A stretch of 64,000 nucleotides of DNA, taken from contig NZ_LPVF01000009.1 of the NCBI RefSeq assembly GCF_001517105.1, positions 55,742-119,741 on the forward strand, in the 5' to 3' direction. This DNA is from Bacillus halotolerans. GTDB lineage: Bacteria; Bacillota; Bacilli; Bacillales; Bacillaceae. The notes under the pieces were generated by a model. It did not search any database and was not told the DNA's origin. It saw only the letters and a list, made by a program, of their open reading frames with translations. The first letter of the stretch is position 1; every line of letters begins with the position of its first letter. Both the position numbers and the translations under genes were made by a program. Below, one piece after another: positions 47,699 through 57,695 of the stretch.

Positions 47699-48114
47699 TT
47701 TTCAGGAATCTTTTCAAAAAAAGAATGGTACATGTGTAACTTTCTCTTTAAGCAACCAGTGTAAAAAGGCCAATCTTACAACTTGGATGCTACCCTTTCT
47801 TTTCTTGGGATGGAATTTCATTCTAAAAAATTGCTTTTTTGTACGAGAACTGGGTCGGGGTCTGGAAATTTTCAGTTGTGAAATAATTTTGATGTTTTAA
47901 TCTCAGCCAAATAAAACAATGTCTAAAAAAACAGTAATGATTACCGTTGAATTTCAAGAATCTATCCTTCAGAACAAATCCTTTGTAAAATATTGAAGCA
48001 TAGCAGGGTAAAGATATATAAAACTTTTTTCTTTTTTAGTCACCAACAGAAAATAAATTTATATCCACATTTTTTAAAAAAGTGCTATGAAAAAATTTTC
48101 TAAAAATATATATT
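47699..48114. other. Non-coding AT-rich stretch
   Basis: No open frame with a start and SD, no convincing promoter and no RNA structure seen between the yqgB stop and the terminator at 48115. It may be residual intergenic sequence. Confidence 0.5.
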
Positions 48115-48148
48115 AAAAAGCTAGGTGCCGACAGGCACCTAGCTTTTT
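48115..48148. terminator. Bidirectional terminator downstream of yqgA
   Basis: AAAAAGCTAGGTGCC, loop GACA, GGCACCTAGCTTTTT: a 15-bp perfect stem, usable from either side. Confidence 0.9.
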
Positions 48149-48225
48149 AATTCGAATTCAAATTTAGTACCAAAAAACTAGAATTATCTCTTCCAATCCT
48201 CTTGAGCTTCAGCAATAATATATTA

Positions 48226-48654
48226 TTATCTTTTCTGAGGATTTATATAAACAAATGCGGCTCCCTTAGCTTTCCCCTTGTACACAGATAAACCTACTGC
48301 CCAAGGTACACCTGTCGGTTTTGGTAATTTACTGAAATAAAACTTTTTAGTGGGTGTTCTACTCGAAAAATACCCTGAGTATTGAGGACCAATGTCCCCA
48401 CCTTCGACAATAGAAACACCAAAACTCTTATAATTTAATTTACCACATTTTCCATTTGTCTCAGCATAAGCATCAATAGAGGTAGCACTTTTAGTATATG
48501 TATACGCATCAGTAATAACTCTTATCTTACAACCAGAGATACCACTTACTGATTGCCAACCACTGCTTGCTGCCTCTGCTTTTTCTTTAGGTAGTGCTAC
48601 GAGCATTGCCATTAGCAGCAAAATTAAAAACACTGAAAATTTTCTTTGCTTCAT
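48226..48654 (-). CDS. yqgA: YqgA, secreted cell-wall-associated protein
   Basis: A 142-residue exported protein. The signal peptide MKQRKFSVFLILLLMAMLVA is followed by a processing site near KAEAASSG. The mature domain, about 115 residues, holds two cysteines (SGCKIRV and NGKCGKL) that may form a disulfide, and a repeat of Tyr/Ser/Lys-rich strands. ATG 48654 follows AAAGGAGGAAC. YqgA is known from 168 as a cell-wall-bound protein; its molecular role is not known. Confidence 0.85.
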   Translation of the reverse strand: MKQRKFSVFLILLLMAMLVALPKEKAEAASSGWQSVSGISGCKIRVITDAYTYTKSATSIDAYAETNGKCGKLNYKSFGVSIVEGGDIGPQYSGYFSSRTPTKKFYFSKLPKPTGVPWAVGLSVYKGKAKGAAFVYINPQKR

Positions 48655-49002
48655 TACTAGGTTCCTCCTTTAAAACTATTACTATGTAATCCTAACAAAT
48701 CCTTCAGCTTTTGTAAATAATGGTATATGCGTTTTATATTATAATAAATCACCACTTTATTATAGCTCGCTCACCTTTTTGACTGCATTATATTTTAGTC
48801 AAAGAGATTCCTTCAAAAATCGATCACATAAAAAAGAGACAAAGTCCATTCGTTGGATATAACGACAATCTTTTTTGTTCAATATGTAAAGCGAAAAAAC
48901 AACGTGAACAAATCGTTGTGCAGTGAGTAAACTTGGTTAGCTGATCATTTGGACTGTTGTGAAAACCATAAGAAACATTTTACTTTTTTTAATTTATGGT
49001 GA

Positions 49003-49236
49003 ATCTACTTCTTAATTTTCCATTATGGACTACCTAGTGTTGATTCGGCGGTATTCATCCTATATGAATTTGAGCACCATTCCATTCGCGAGACCATCGG
49101 CCATATTCAAACAAATTATCGTATACCGGAAGCTATGAATCTCAATCATGTCTATCAACCATCGACAGAACGCACTCAAAGCCATTATGAAGAAAATATG
49201 CGGAAACACAACCGCGCCTATTCAAAATCAAGTTGA
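49003..49236 (+). other. Unassigned open frame, possible gene remnant
   Basis: A 77-codon open stretch between stop codons with coding-like composition (IRETIGHIQTNYRIPEAMN, YQPSTERTQSHYEENMRKH) but no SD and no start codon before the middle. I do not recognise the family. It lies in the IS-littered interval and probably represents the tail of a decayed gene. The rest of 48655-49485 shows nothing I can support. Confidence 0.35.
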
Positions 49237-49485
49237 CCCAAGAAATTAAAAATAGATCGCGAAGTAAACAAAAAACCGTTAGAGCCTAGTCCTACTCAGA
49301 GGATCGAGAAATTTAAATTCAGCACAATCGATTTGTGAGAGTGATACTTTCTGAAAAATAAATTTTGGAACGTTTATTTGCATATGACTTTCAACCGAAA
49401 CGGACTTGTCTTGGAGGGATAGTGGTTGAATCTGTAAATGGTTCGTGACAGTCAAGTGTTTACATTTTTTTCAGTAAAGTAAAAA

Positions 49486-49572
49486 GGAACGCGTAGCTAT
49501 GCCTCATACAATCGCAGTCGATGCAAAATACAAAACACTTACGAAACTTCTCAGCGCATTCTTTCACATAAG
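49486..49572 (+). pseudogene. Possible DDE transposase fragment
   Basis: The frame reads RVAMPHTIAVDAKYKTLTK, recalling the DAGYKTP block around the second catalytic aspartate of IS1182-like transposases. Only about 25 codons are left, adjoining the IS200-type remnant. Weak similarity by eye only. Confidence 0.3.
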
Positions 49573-49704
49573 GGGTGGGGGATATTCCCAAATATCTTTT
49601 TTGATTTTCCTATAAATTACTTGCCTTCTGTCCTTCGGAGCAATTACGATGTGGTACTTACTATTCCAAGTAGTATGCGCTGAACTATTACTGTCTTTTG
49701 ACAT
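49545..49704 (-). pseudogene. IS200/IS605-type tnpA remnant
   Basis: Minus-strand ATG 49704 reads MSKDSNSSAHTTWNSKYHIV then IAPKDRRQVIYRKIKKDI, matching the N-terminus of IS200 TnpA (HTxWNCKYHIVFxPKYRRQ). After EY a one-base insertion in a C-run shifts the frame to a stop at 49564; the next frame briefly resumes as CERMR before decaying. The catalytic HUH and Tyr parts are absent. Several core residues are changed (Cys to Ser, Tyr to Asp), so it is old. Confidence 0.75.
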
Positions 49705-49754
49705 CATAACTCATCCGTATGCTCATTTTTGGTTGTCGAACTAAACATATATAG

Positions 49755-49768
49755 CACTCTGGAGAGTG
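49755..49768. repeat. Hairpin at the presumed IS200-type end
   Basis: CACTCTGGAGAGTG is self-complementary and lies about 50 bp upstream of the tnpA remnant, where IS200/IS605 elements carry an imperfect palindrome recognised by TnpA. Confidence 0.5.
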
Positions 49769-49889
49769 TTTTTCATATCATACTGGAATTTTCTTGGAAT
49801 TAAGGTCTAGTCTAGGTTTTTCTTTTGTCATGAATCAACACGGACAAGCATACAATGTTATAAAATTTTGTATGCGGGAGGCAAAATCA

Positions 49890-50189
49890 ATGAAACGTCT
49901 CACTTTTGTATTCAGCATTCTCTTTATCCTTTTTATTATTTTTTATGATCTTAAAATTGGAACGATCCCCTTTCAGAACCTCCCTGTCTATAAAGCATCG
50001 GCAAAAACAGCTGTACAGGAAACAGCGTATAAAACGGTGACGGTAAAACCGGGTGACACGGTCATGTCGATTGTCGGGTCTGCAAGTTCCCCTGACGATA
50101 TTGTAAAGGATTTTGAAACGCTTAATCCAAATGTAAAAGCCAATACGATTCAAGCAGGAACAGCATACAAATTCCCGGTCTACCCATAA
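49890..50189 (+). CDS. yqfZ: YqfZ, LysM-domain protein
   Basis: A 99-residue protein: an N-terminal signal or anchor (FVFSILFILFIIFYDL) followed by a C-terminal LysM module (about 50-99, YKTVTVKPGDTVMSIVG ... AGTAYKFPVYP), a peptidoglycan-binding fold. ATG 49890 follows GGGAGG; the frame extends upstream to 49794 through non-conserved sequence and was cut back. Likely wall-associated; its precise role is unknown. Confidence 0.88.
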   Translation: MKRLTFVFSILFILFIIFYDLKIGTIPFQNLPVYKASAKTAVQETAYKTVTVKPGDTVMSIVGSASSPDDIVKDFETLNPNVKANTIQAGTAYKFPVYP

Positions 50190-50317
50190 TTAACGTTAAT
50201 TTCTTGTCAGTTCGGCGAATACACTGTTACAATATAATTTGTAAAATACATTGACATACACCATACTAGGTTTATTCTATCTAGAAGCGGCAACTACAAT
50301 GAAGGAGCGATTGACAA

Positions 50318-51445
50318 GTGAGTGAAATCACCCATCGTACAAAAACGCGTCCCGTTAAAGTGGGACCTTTAACAATAGGCGGTAACAATGAAGTCGTTAT
50401 CCAAAGCATGACAACAACCAAAACACATGATGTAGAAGCAACGGTTGCGGAAATTAACCGGCTGGCTGAAGCCGGATGCCAAATCGTGCGGGTGGCTTGT
50501 CCGGATGAACGAGCGGCAAACGCCATTGCGGATATTAAAAAACGCATCTCCATTCCGCTCGTTGTTGACATTCATTTTGATTATAAGCTTGCGTTAAAAG
50601 CCATTGAAGGCGGCGCAGATAAAATACGAATCAACCCAGGCAACATCGGCCGCCGTGAAAAAGTCGAAGCGGTCGTTAAAGCGGCGAAAGAAAAAGGGAT
50701 TCCAATCCGAATTGGTGTAAACGCAGGTTCATTGGAAAAACGGATTTTAGAAAAATACGGATATCCGACAGCAGACGGCATGGTAGAAAGTGCTCTTCAT
50801 CACATTAAGATTCTTGAGGATCTAGATTTTCACGATATTATCGTCAGCATGAAGGCTTCTGACGTAAACCTTGCCATCGAGGCTTACGAAAAAGCGTCAA
50901 AAGCATTTGATTACCCGCTTCACCTCGGAATCACCGAGTCAGGAACGCTGTTTGCCGGTACAGTAAAAAGCGCAGCAGGACTTGGCGCGATTTTAAGCAA
51001 GGGCATCGGTAACACCCTGCGTATCTCATTAAGCGCAGACCCGGTTGAAGAGGTTAAAGTAGCGAGAGAGCTGTTGAAATCCTTTGGTTTGGCCTCTAAC
51101 GCTGCAACCCTCATCTCATGCCCGACTTGCGGCCGTATCGAGATTGATTTGATCAGTATCGCCAACGAAGTGGAAGAATACATCTCTAAAGTGAAAGCGC
51201 CGATTAAAGTCGCCGTTCTCGGATGTGCGGTAAACGGCCCGGGTGAAGCGAGAGAAGCTGATATCGGCATCGCTGGAGCACGCGGCGAAGGTCTTCTGTT
51301 CCGAAAAGGTAAAATTGTCCGTAAGGTTCCAGAAGAAACAATGGTTGAAGAACTGAAAAAAGAAATCGACATACTTGCTGAAGAGCACTACGCAAAGCTT
51401 GAGGCTGAAAAAGCGAAATTAGCTGAAGAAACACAAAAAGCTTGA
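50318..51445 (+). CDS. ispG: IspG, 4-hydroxy-3-methylbut-2-enyl diphosphate synthase
   Basis: [4Fe-4S] enzyme of the MEP isoprenoid pathway (GcpE), turning methylerythritol cyclodiphosphate into HMBPP. It is 375 residues from GTG 50318 behind AAGGAG. A TIM-barrel N-terminal domain ([19 protein letters not shown]) and C-terminal cluster-binding cysteines in [10 protein letters not shown] and [12 protein letters not shown] are present. The next pathway enzyme, IspH, is encoded about 6 kb further on. Confidence 0.96.
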   Translation: MSEITHRTKTRPVKVGPLTIGGNNEVVIQSMTTTKTHDVEATVAEINRLAEAGCQIVRVACPDERAANAIADIKKRISIPLVVDIHFDYKLALKAIEGGADKIRINPGNIGRREKVEAVVKAAKEKGIPIRIGVNAGSLEKRILEKYGYPTADGMVESALHHIKILEDLDFHDIIVSMKASDVNLAIEAYEKASKAFDYPLHLGITESGTLFAGTVKSAAGLGAILSKGIGNTLRISLSADPVEEVKVARELLKSFGLASNAATLISCPTCGRIEIDLISIANEVEEYISKVKAPIKVAVLGCAVNGPGEAREADIGIAGARGEGLLFRKGKIVRKVPEETMVEELKKEIDILAEEHYAKLEAEKAKLAEETQKA

Positions 51446-51467
51446 CGGGAACCCGTCAAGCTTTTTT
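51435..51467. terminator. Terminator between ispG and yqfX
   Basis: AAAAAGCTTGACGG and CCGTCAAGCTTTTT pair around GAAC; it overlaps the end of ispG and lies 4 nt from the convergent yqfX stop. Confidence 0.88.
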
Positions 51468-51470
51468 GTA

Positions 51471-51854
51471 TTAGAAAAATGGAATAATAAATATTCCAAG
51501 CACTAATGAGACAACACCAATCCCCATAGCCCATGCACCCAGGCTTTGGGCTCCTCTTCTTCTTGCGATATAGCCGACAATAATACCGGCAGCTCCCAAC
51601 AAAACAGGAAGAACAAACAATGAAATAATGGACAAGGCTAAAGCGATATACCCTATCCCCCGTCCTTCATTGACATTTCCGCCGCTGCGGTCATTCTCTT
51701 GGTCACCGCTTCGGTCAGAAGCACGGAAAGGCTCTGCAATTTCAGCAGCCGTTTCCTCAAAAAAACCATCATTGTCGCGGGTAATATTTGTTCCTTCAGA
51801 ACCATGATCTACATAGTAACTGTTGTTATCACGTTTTTCGTAATCGTTTGCCAC
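51471..51854 (-). CDS. yqfX: YqfX, small membrane protein of unknown function
   Basis: A 127-residue protein: a polar Asp/Asn/Arg-rich N-terminal half (NYEKRD-like, SDRSGDQENDRSGG) and a C-terminal half with two helices (GIGYIALALSIISLFVLP and LGAWAMGIGVVSLVLGI), similar to DUF4190. GTG 51854 follows GGGGGAATTG; the ATG at 51905 was not used because it lies before the SD. Confidence 0.8.
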   Translation of the reverse strand: MANDYEKRDNNSYYVDHGSEGTNITRDNDGFFEETAAEIAEPFRASDRSGDQENDRSGGNVNEGRGIGYIALALSIISLFVLPVLLGAAGIIVGYIARRRGAQSLGAWAMGIGVVSLVLGIFIIPFF

Positions 51855-51992
51855 CTTCAATTCCCCCTTCTGTTTTATTAAAGGAGCTTTTATAGTTTGA
51901 TCCATTTTTGCTGATTCATGTTTGCTAAACTTTTCTGGTAATGTTAATTGTTTATGTTACACTTGAAAGGATGAAACTGAAGGAGTGTGGGC

Positions 51993-52574
51993 ATGTTACG
52001 CTTAGGAATAGATATTGACGGCACAATCACGGCTCAGGATACATTCGTCCCTTATTTAAACCGCTCGTTTAATCTTTCCATTTCATTAAACGACATGACG
52101 GATTATGATTTAACAAAACTGTTACATATTACACAGGAAGAATTTTGGGATTGGATGAATCAAAATGAAGCAATCATATATAAAGAAGCACTTCTTGCGC
52201 AGCATGCAAAACAGTCCCTTGACCTCCTCAAAGAGGAGCACCGGCTGATTTATATTACGGCGAGAAGGACTCATTTAAGCGATGTTACGTTCGAATGGTT
52301 TGACAGACAAAACATCCATTATGACCACATAGAGCTCGTGGGAGGGCATCATAAAGTCGAAGCGGTCAAAAAACATGACATCGACTTGTTTTTTGAGGAT
52401 CATCACGGAAACGCAATGATGATTGCAAAAGAAGCCGGTATACCGGTGATTTTATTCAATTCGCCTTATAACCAGCTTCCGACCGATTCAAATATCATTA
52501 GAGTTAACAACTGGCTCGAAGCGGTTCAATGGATAAATGAAAATAAACATTATTTCATACGTGTGAAAAATTAA
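51993..52574 (+). CDS. yqfW: YqfW, HAD-family putative 5'-nucleotidase
   Basis: HAD-superfamily phosphatase of 193 residues with motif I GIDIDGTIT, motif II IYITARR and motif IV LFFEDHHGNAM; related to 5'(3')-deoxyribonucleotidases (NT5C type). ATG 51993 follows AAGGAG; a GTG two codons upstream is the alternative. The substrate is probably a nucleotide monophosphate but not proven. Confidence 0.88.
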   Translation: MLRLGIDIDGTITAQDTFVPYLNRSFNLSISLNDMTDYDLTKLLHITQEEFWDWMNQNEAIIYKEALLAQHAKQSLDLLKEEHRLIYITARRTHLSDVTFEWFDRQNIHYDHIELVGGHHKVEAVKKHDIDLFFEDHHGNAMMIAKEAGIPVILFNSPYNQLPTDSNIIRVNNWLEAVQWINENKHYFIRVKN

Positions 52575-52575
52575 A

Positions 52576-52599
52576 AAAGGAGCCTGATCAGGCTCCTTT
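52576..52599. terminator. Terminator between yqfW and zur
   Basis: AAAGGAGCCTGATCAGGCTCCTTT, a perfect inverted repeat flanked by A6 on the left; the T run on the right is short. Confidence 0.75.
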
Positions 52600-52616
52600 A
52601 TCTCTATCCTTAACTC

Positions 52617-53054
52617 TTACGAAGAAGGTTGATCTTGCTTTTCCTGTTCACAGCTTGGACATGTCCCGTAAATCTCAAATTTATGCCCGCTGATCTGATA
52701 GCCATCTAGGTCATCATAGAGCTTATCCATCGGACAAGACTCAATTTCCTTTGTTTTGCCGCAAGCCAGGCAAATAAAGTGATGGTGATGATGAGTAAAT
52801 GAGCATTTAAATCGGAACAGCTTTTCACCGGAGAGCTCAGTCGTTTCCAAAATACCTAGCTCTTCATATAAAGAAAGGTTTCTGTAAATCGTATCAAAGC
52901 TTAAACCGGGATAATCATCATTTAGTGCAGACAGTACATTTTTAGCGGTCAGATACCTGTCCGAATCAGCAAAAAGCTGAAGCATATCTTCCCGTTTGCT
53001 TGTATATTTATATCCGTTTTCTTTCAGTAAGTTCAGCGCTTCTTGTACGTTCAT
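52617..53054 (-). CDS. zur: Zur, zinc-uptake repressor
   Basis: Fur-family zinc sensor, 145 residues. A winged-helix N-terminal domain ([26 protein letters not shown]) and dimer domain with [13 protein letters not shown]. The structural zinc site is formed by CLAC and CPSC. It represses znuACB (ycdHI-yceA), ribosomal-protein paralogues and ciaB in B. subtilis. ATG 53054 follows AAGGGGGGCCC. It is downstream of yqfU but separated by a terminator. Confidence 0.96.
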   Translation of the reverse strand: MNVQEALNLLKENGYKYTSKREDMLQLFADSDRYLTAKNVLSALNDDYPGLSFDTIYRNLSLYEELGILETTELSGEKLFRFKCSFTHHHHHFICLACGKTKEIESCPMDKLYDDLDGYQISGHKFEIYGTCPSCEQEKQDQPSS

Positions 53055-53106
53055 GAAGGGCCCCCCTTTTCGCTTTGCTTATGAACGAACGTATCTTATA
53101 TATCAA

Positions 53107-53147
53107 AAAGAAAATGGCAGCTGTCTGACCAGCAAGCCATTTTCTTT
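53107..53147 (-). terminator. Terminator of yqfU
   Basis: AAAGAAAATGGC (53107-53118) and GCCATTTTCTTT (53136-53147) form a perfect 12-bp stem. Confidence 0.8.
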
Positions 53148-53195
53148 ACTACTGATAAAATTATACCCATAAAATGAATAAAAGTAAATGAAAGC

Positions 53196-54104
<909 letters not shown>

Positions 54105-54193
54105 TTAAATAGACTATGACTCTATTTTACCATGAAATGCTGACACATTTTACTGATTTGCCCATACATTATGTCTGAGAGGTGGAATGTTCG

Positions 54194-54448
54194 ATGATAT
54201 TATTTCAAAGAATTATCTTGCAGAGGCTCAATCAAGCCACTGCTGAAGATTTATTGAAGTACTCTAAGCAATACGGAATCAGTCTGTCAAAACCGCAGGC
54301 AGTTGAAGTAGCAAACCTGTTATACGGGAAAAATGTGAATATTTTTAATGAGCAGGAACGTACGCGGCTGCTGAAACAAGTAGAATCCATTACTTCAAAA
54401 GAAACAGCCCAAACCGTTCATGAACTTTTCAAACAGTTCACAAACTAA
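54194..54448 (+). CDS. yqfT: YqfT, DUF2624 protein
   Basis: An 84-residue soluble helical protein of unknown function (MILFQRIILQRLNQATAED). The ATG at 54194 was preferred over a GTG at 54182, which lies within the SD AGAGGTGG. Located next to nfo, convergent with it. Confidence 0.82.
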   Translation: MILFQRIILQRLNQATAEDLLKYSKQYGISLSKPQAVEVANLLYGKNVNIFNEQERTRLLKQVESITSKETAQTVHELFKQFTN

Positions 54449-54478
54449 AAAAAGGGGGGATCCAATCCCCCCTTTTTT
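54446..54478. terminator. Bidirectional terminator between yqfT and nfo
   Basis: A run of A followed by GGGGGGAT, loop CCA, ATCCCCCC and T6: a strong stem that serves both convergent genes. Confidence 0.9.
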
Positions 54479-55370
54479 ATTGCTGTAAAATCTTTTCGAG
54501 TAATGTGTTGTCAAATTGCTTTTCTTTCAGCATTTGAATTTCAAAACGGTACGGCGGTTTTTTGTTCTTTTTATCTTCACCGACATACGGCGTTTCAAGA
54601 ATTTTCGGGATGTCTTTTAATTGCTCATGATGAACGACATATTGCAATGCGTCAAACCCGATTTCCCCGAAGCCAATATTTTCATGACGGTCTTTTCTCG
54701 CGCCTTTGATATTTTTGCTGTCATTGATATGGAGCACTTTGATTCTGTCAATACCGACAATTTTATCGAATTCATTCAGCACTCCGTCAAAATCTTCGAC
54801 AATATTATAGCCGGCATCATGTGTATGGCATGTGTCAAAACATACAGACAACTGCTCATTGTGTGTCACGCCATCAATAATTTGCGCAAGCTCTTCAAAG
54901 CTTCTGCCGCATTCAGATCCTTTGCCTGCCATTGTTTCTAATGCAATCTGCACATTTTGATTCGGATCAATGACTTCATTTAAGCCTTCAATGATTTTTT
55001 TAATGCCTTCTTCGGCTCCTGCGCCAACATGAGCACCCGGGTGAAGGACGATTTGCTTCGCGCCGATAGCAGCTGTCCGCTCAATTTCAGAGCGGAGAAA
55101 ATCAACACCAAGCTCAAACGTAGCCGGATTGACCGTATTGCCAATATTAATAATATAAGGCGCGTGTACGATAATCTCGTCGATCCCGTTTTCCTGCATG
55201 TGAGCGCGGCCGGCTTCTATATTTAAGTCTTCAATTTTTTTTCGGCGCGTATTTTGCGGCGCACCTGTATAAATCATAAACGTGTTCGCCCCGTAAGAGA
55301 CTGCTTCCTGACTCGCAGCCAGAAGCATATGTTTTCCGCTCATAGAGACGTGTGAACCTATTCTCAACAA
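54477..55370 (-). CDS. nfo: Nfo, endonuclease IV (AP endonuclease)
   Basis: Zinc-dependent apurinic/apyrimidinic endonuclease of base excision repair (YqfS), 297 residues, a TIM barrel. AP-endonuclease-2 signatures: [50 protein letters not shown], which supply the three-zinc ligands. It contributes to spore DNA repair together with ExoA. ATG 55370 lies 10 nt beyond the cshB stop, in one operon with cshB. Confidence 0.96.
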   Translation of the reverse strand: MLRIGSHVSMSGKHMLLAASQEAVSYGANTFMIYTGAPQNTRRKKIEDLNIEAGRAHMQENGIDEIIVHAPYIINIGNTVNPATFELGVDFLRSEIERTAAIGAKQIVLHPGAHVGAGAEEGIKKIIEGLNEVIDPNQNVQIALETMAGKGSECGRSFEELAQIIDGVTHNEQLSVCFDTCHTHDAGYNIVEDFDGVLNEFDKIVGIDRIKVLHINDSKNIKGARKDRHENIGFGEIGFDALQYVVHHEQLKDIPKILETPYVGEDKKNKKPPYRFEIQMLKEKQFDNTLLEKILQQ

Positions 55371-55379
55371 CCGGTTCCC

Positions 55380-56696
55380 CTACTTTCTTTTTTTAGATTG
55401 ATTTCTTCGCTGTTTTTTCTTAATTTTCTCCATCTCGTAGCTCATTTTCTTTTTATATCCCGGCTTAACCTTCTTCGGCTTTTTCACGAGACGATGGGCG
55501 ATTTCATCTGCTTCGTTCGGCGTCTTTTTACGCTTTTGGCGGCGCTGGCGGTCATCGCCTTTTTTCCATTCGCCTTTTTCAATCTCCAGGTAATCAAACT
55601 CAATACCCATTTTCTCAAGCTTCACCAATGCATCCTCATCAGAAAGCTCATAAATTGTCATGGCCTGTCCTGAAGAACCCGCGCGCGCTGTTCTGCCCAC
55701 ACGGTGAACATAGAAATCAAGATCATCAGGCAGCTCATAGTTGATGACATGGCTGACACCTTTAATATCAATACCTCTTGCGGCGAGGTCAGTTGCAATT
55801 ACATAAGTGAATTCCAAATCATTAATCTGCTTCATGACTTTTTTCCGCTCACGAGGCGTTAAGCCGCCGTGCAAAAGTCCGATTTTCATACCTTTGCCCA
55901 TCAAATATTTGGCAATATGGTCGGCAGTGTTTTTCGTATTGGCAAACACAATGCCTAAGTATGGGTTCAGATTAGACATGATATCGAAAAGGAGCTTTTC
56001 CTTATCACGGTGCTTTGAAGGAATAAGGATATGCTCGATTTTTGCAGCAGTGACCTGTTTCGGCTCCACGTGGGCATATTTCGGGTTTTCCATGTATTTT
56101 TTCAAAAACGGTTTCAGCTTTTCCGGGATCGTTGCAGAGAACACAAGCATCTGCAGATTCTCTGGCATGCGTGAACCAATGTAATCAACATCTGCAAGGA
56201 ACCCCATATCCAGCATTAAATCTGCTTCATCAATAACAAGAGACTCAGCTTTATGAACACTTAGTGCCTGTTCTTTGATTAAATCCGCAATCCGTCCCGG
56301 CGTTCCGACGACTAGATGCGGCTGCGTTTTCAGTTTATCAATGGCTTTCTGCTTATCTGTGCCTCCGATAAAACATTTCGAACGGATCGAATCGCCTTCT
56401 GCACCCTGCGTGATTTTCAGCGCTTCCTGATAAATCTGGTTGGCAAGCTCGCGCGTCGGAGCCGTGATGACCACTTGAACGACATCCTTAGCAGGATCAA
56501 TTTTATTTAACAAAGGAAGTAAGTAAGCGTGAGTCTTTCCGGTTCCCGTCTGAGACTGTCCGATGACGCTTTCTTTTTTTAATACAGCAGGAATCAGCCT
56601 TTTTTGAATATCAGTCGGTTCATAAAAACCAAGGCGATGTACTGCATCTATAATAAACGGTTTCAATTCATACACATCAAATTTAGTTTCTTTCAT
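55380..56696 (-). CDS. cshB: CshB, DEAD-box RNA helicase
   Basis: ATP-dependent RNA helicase (YqfR) of 438 residues, one of four DEAD-box proteins in B. subtilis, involved in cold adaptation and rRNA/mRNA handling. Motif I SQTGTGKTHA, motif II VIDEADLML, motif III SAT, motif VI HRVGRTARAG. The C-terminal extension is highly basic (KKPKKVKPGYKKKM...KKQRRNQSKKRK), an RNA-binding tail. ATG 56696 (MKETKFDVYELKPF); the upstream frame to 56723 was rejected. Confidence 0.94.
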   Translation of the reverse strand: MKETKFDVYELKPFIIDAVHRLGFYEPTDIQKRLIPAVLKKESVIGQSQTGTGKTHAYLLPLLNKIDPAKDVVQVVITAPTRELANQIYQEALKITQGAEGDSIRSKCFIGGTDKQKAIDKLKTQPHLVVGTPGRIADLIKEQALSVHKAESLVIDEADLMLDMGFLADVDYIGSRMPENLQMLVFSATIPEKLKPFLKKYMENPKYAHVEPKQVTAAKIEHILIPSKHRDKEKLLFDIMSNLNPYLGIVFANTKNTADHIAKYLMGKGMKIGLLHGGLTPRERKKVMKQINDLEFTYVIATDLAARGIDIKGVSHVINYELPDDLDFYVHRVGRTARAGSSGQAMTIYELSDEDALVKLEKMGIEFDYLEIEKGEWKKGDDRQRRQKRKKTPNEADEIAHRLVKKPKKVKPGYKKKMSYEMEKIKKKQRRNQSKKRK

Positions 56697-56864
56697 TTTT
56701 CCCAGCTCCTTAAAGCGGCACATTATGTGTCCATCATCACATTATACCCGATTCACCTTAAAAACACCACGTTTGGAAGGCGTTTGTTTTATTCAGATAA
56801 GGAAAGCAAATACCGAAACCCATGCATATTGTAATAGCAGAGAGAACTGAAAGGAGGTACAAGT

Positions 56865-57572
56865 ATGTTTTCACAGCAGCAGCCAATGAGAAACTATCCG
56901 CAGCCGGGTCCGCCCCGCCCTATGCAAAACCAGCGCATGATGGGAAGAGCAGCGCCTGAAATGCGAAGGCCTTCATTTGGTCCGCCGCAGCAAAGTTTCC
57001 AGCAATCAGGGCAGCAATTTCTTCCTCAGCCAAACGCCGGAGCAAGAAATGGGGCGGGCACAGGCTTAAAAGGGATGCTGTCCAAATTTTTGCCCGGCGC
57101 AGGAGGCACAGGGGCCCCCGGAGCAGCCGCAGGCGGAGGAGCAGGTCTGCAAGGCATTCAAAATCTCGCTAATCCGGCATCGTTATCCAGTATGCTCAAC
57201 AATGTGCAAAAAGTGCTGGGCATGGCGCAGCAAGTCACCCCTATGATCCAGCAGTACGGACCCTTAGTCCGCAATCTGCCGGCAATGATAAAGCTTTACA
57301 GTCAATTAAGCAGAAACGATGATACAGAGGGCACTGAAGAAGAAACGAAGACAGAATCGGATGAAAGTGCAGAAACAGAAAAGAAAACTGCGTCCAGCGA
57401 CTCTGCCGAAAAGAAAAAATCAAAAGCAAGCAGTTCATCACCTGCAAAAAAAACAGAAGCACCGGACTTGAAGGAACAAGAATCAAAAACATCTGTCTCA
57501 AAGAAAAATGAAACGCCCTCTCCTTCCTCGAAAAAAACATCAGGCAGTTCAAAGCCGAGATTATATATTTAA
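56865..57572 (+). CDS. yqfQ: YqfQ, VrrA-like low-complexity protein
   Basis: A 235-residue protein of YqfQ/VrrA type. The N-terminal third is Pro/Gln/Arg-rich (MRNYPQPGPPRPMQNQR), followed by a Gly/Ala stretch (PGAGGTGAPGAAAGGGAG), a central conserved helical block (about 105-150) and a long Lys/Glu/Ser-rich tail. Length varies between strains because of the repeats. ATG follows AAGGAGGTAC. The function is unknown; a spore surface role has been suggested for the family. Confidence 0.82.
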   Translation: MFSQQQPMRNYPQPGPPRPMQNQRMMGRAAPEMRRPSFGPPQQSFQQSGQQFLPQPNAGARNGAGTGLKGMLSKFLPGAGGTGAPGAAAGGGAGLQGIQNLANPASLSSMLNNVQKVLGMAQQVTPMIQQYGPLVRNLPAMIKLYSQLSRNDDTEGTEEETKTESDESAETEKKTASSDSAEKKKSKASSSSPAKKTEAPDLKEQESKTSVSKKNETPSPSSKKTSGSSKPRLYI

Positions 57573-57578
57573 CATTCT

Positions 57579-57607
57579 TTGATATCTGGAGTGAGTTTGG
57601 CTATAAT
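57579..57607 (+). promoter_or_regulatory. Sigma-A promoter of ispH
   Basis: TTGATA (57579-57584), a 17-nt spacer, TATAAT (57602-57607): close to consensus. Confidence 0.78.
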
Positions 57608-57632
57608 GGAGATCAGAAGAATGCAAGATTAG

Positions 57633-57656
57633 AGCCGTTTGATTACGGCTTTTTAT
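57633..57656 (+). terminator. Terminator-like hairpin in the ispH leader
   Basis: AGCCGT, loop TTGATT, ACGGCT, then TTTTTAT, about 20 nt into the transcript and 40 nt before ispH. It could act as an attenuator. Confidence 0.5.
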
Positions 57657-57695
57657 ATTGCCTTTACTCACTTCTGTATTGGAGGACAACCGAAA

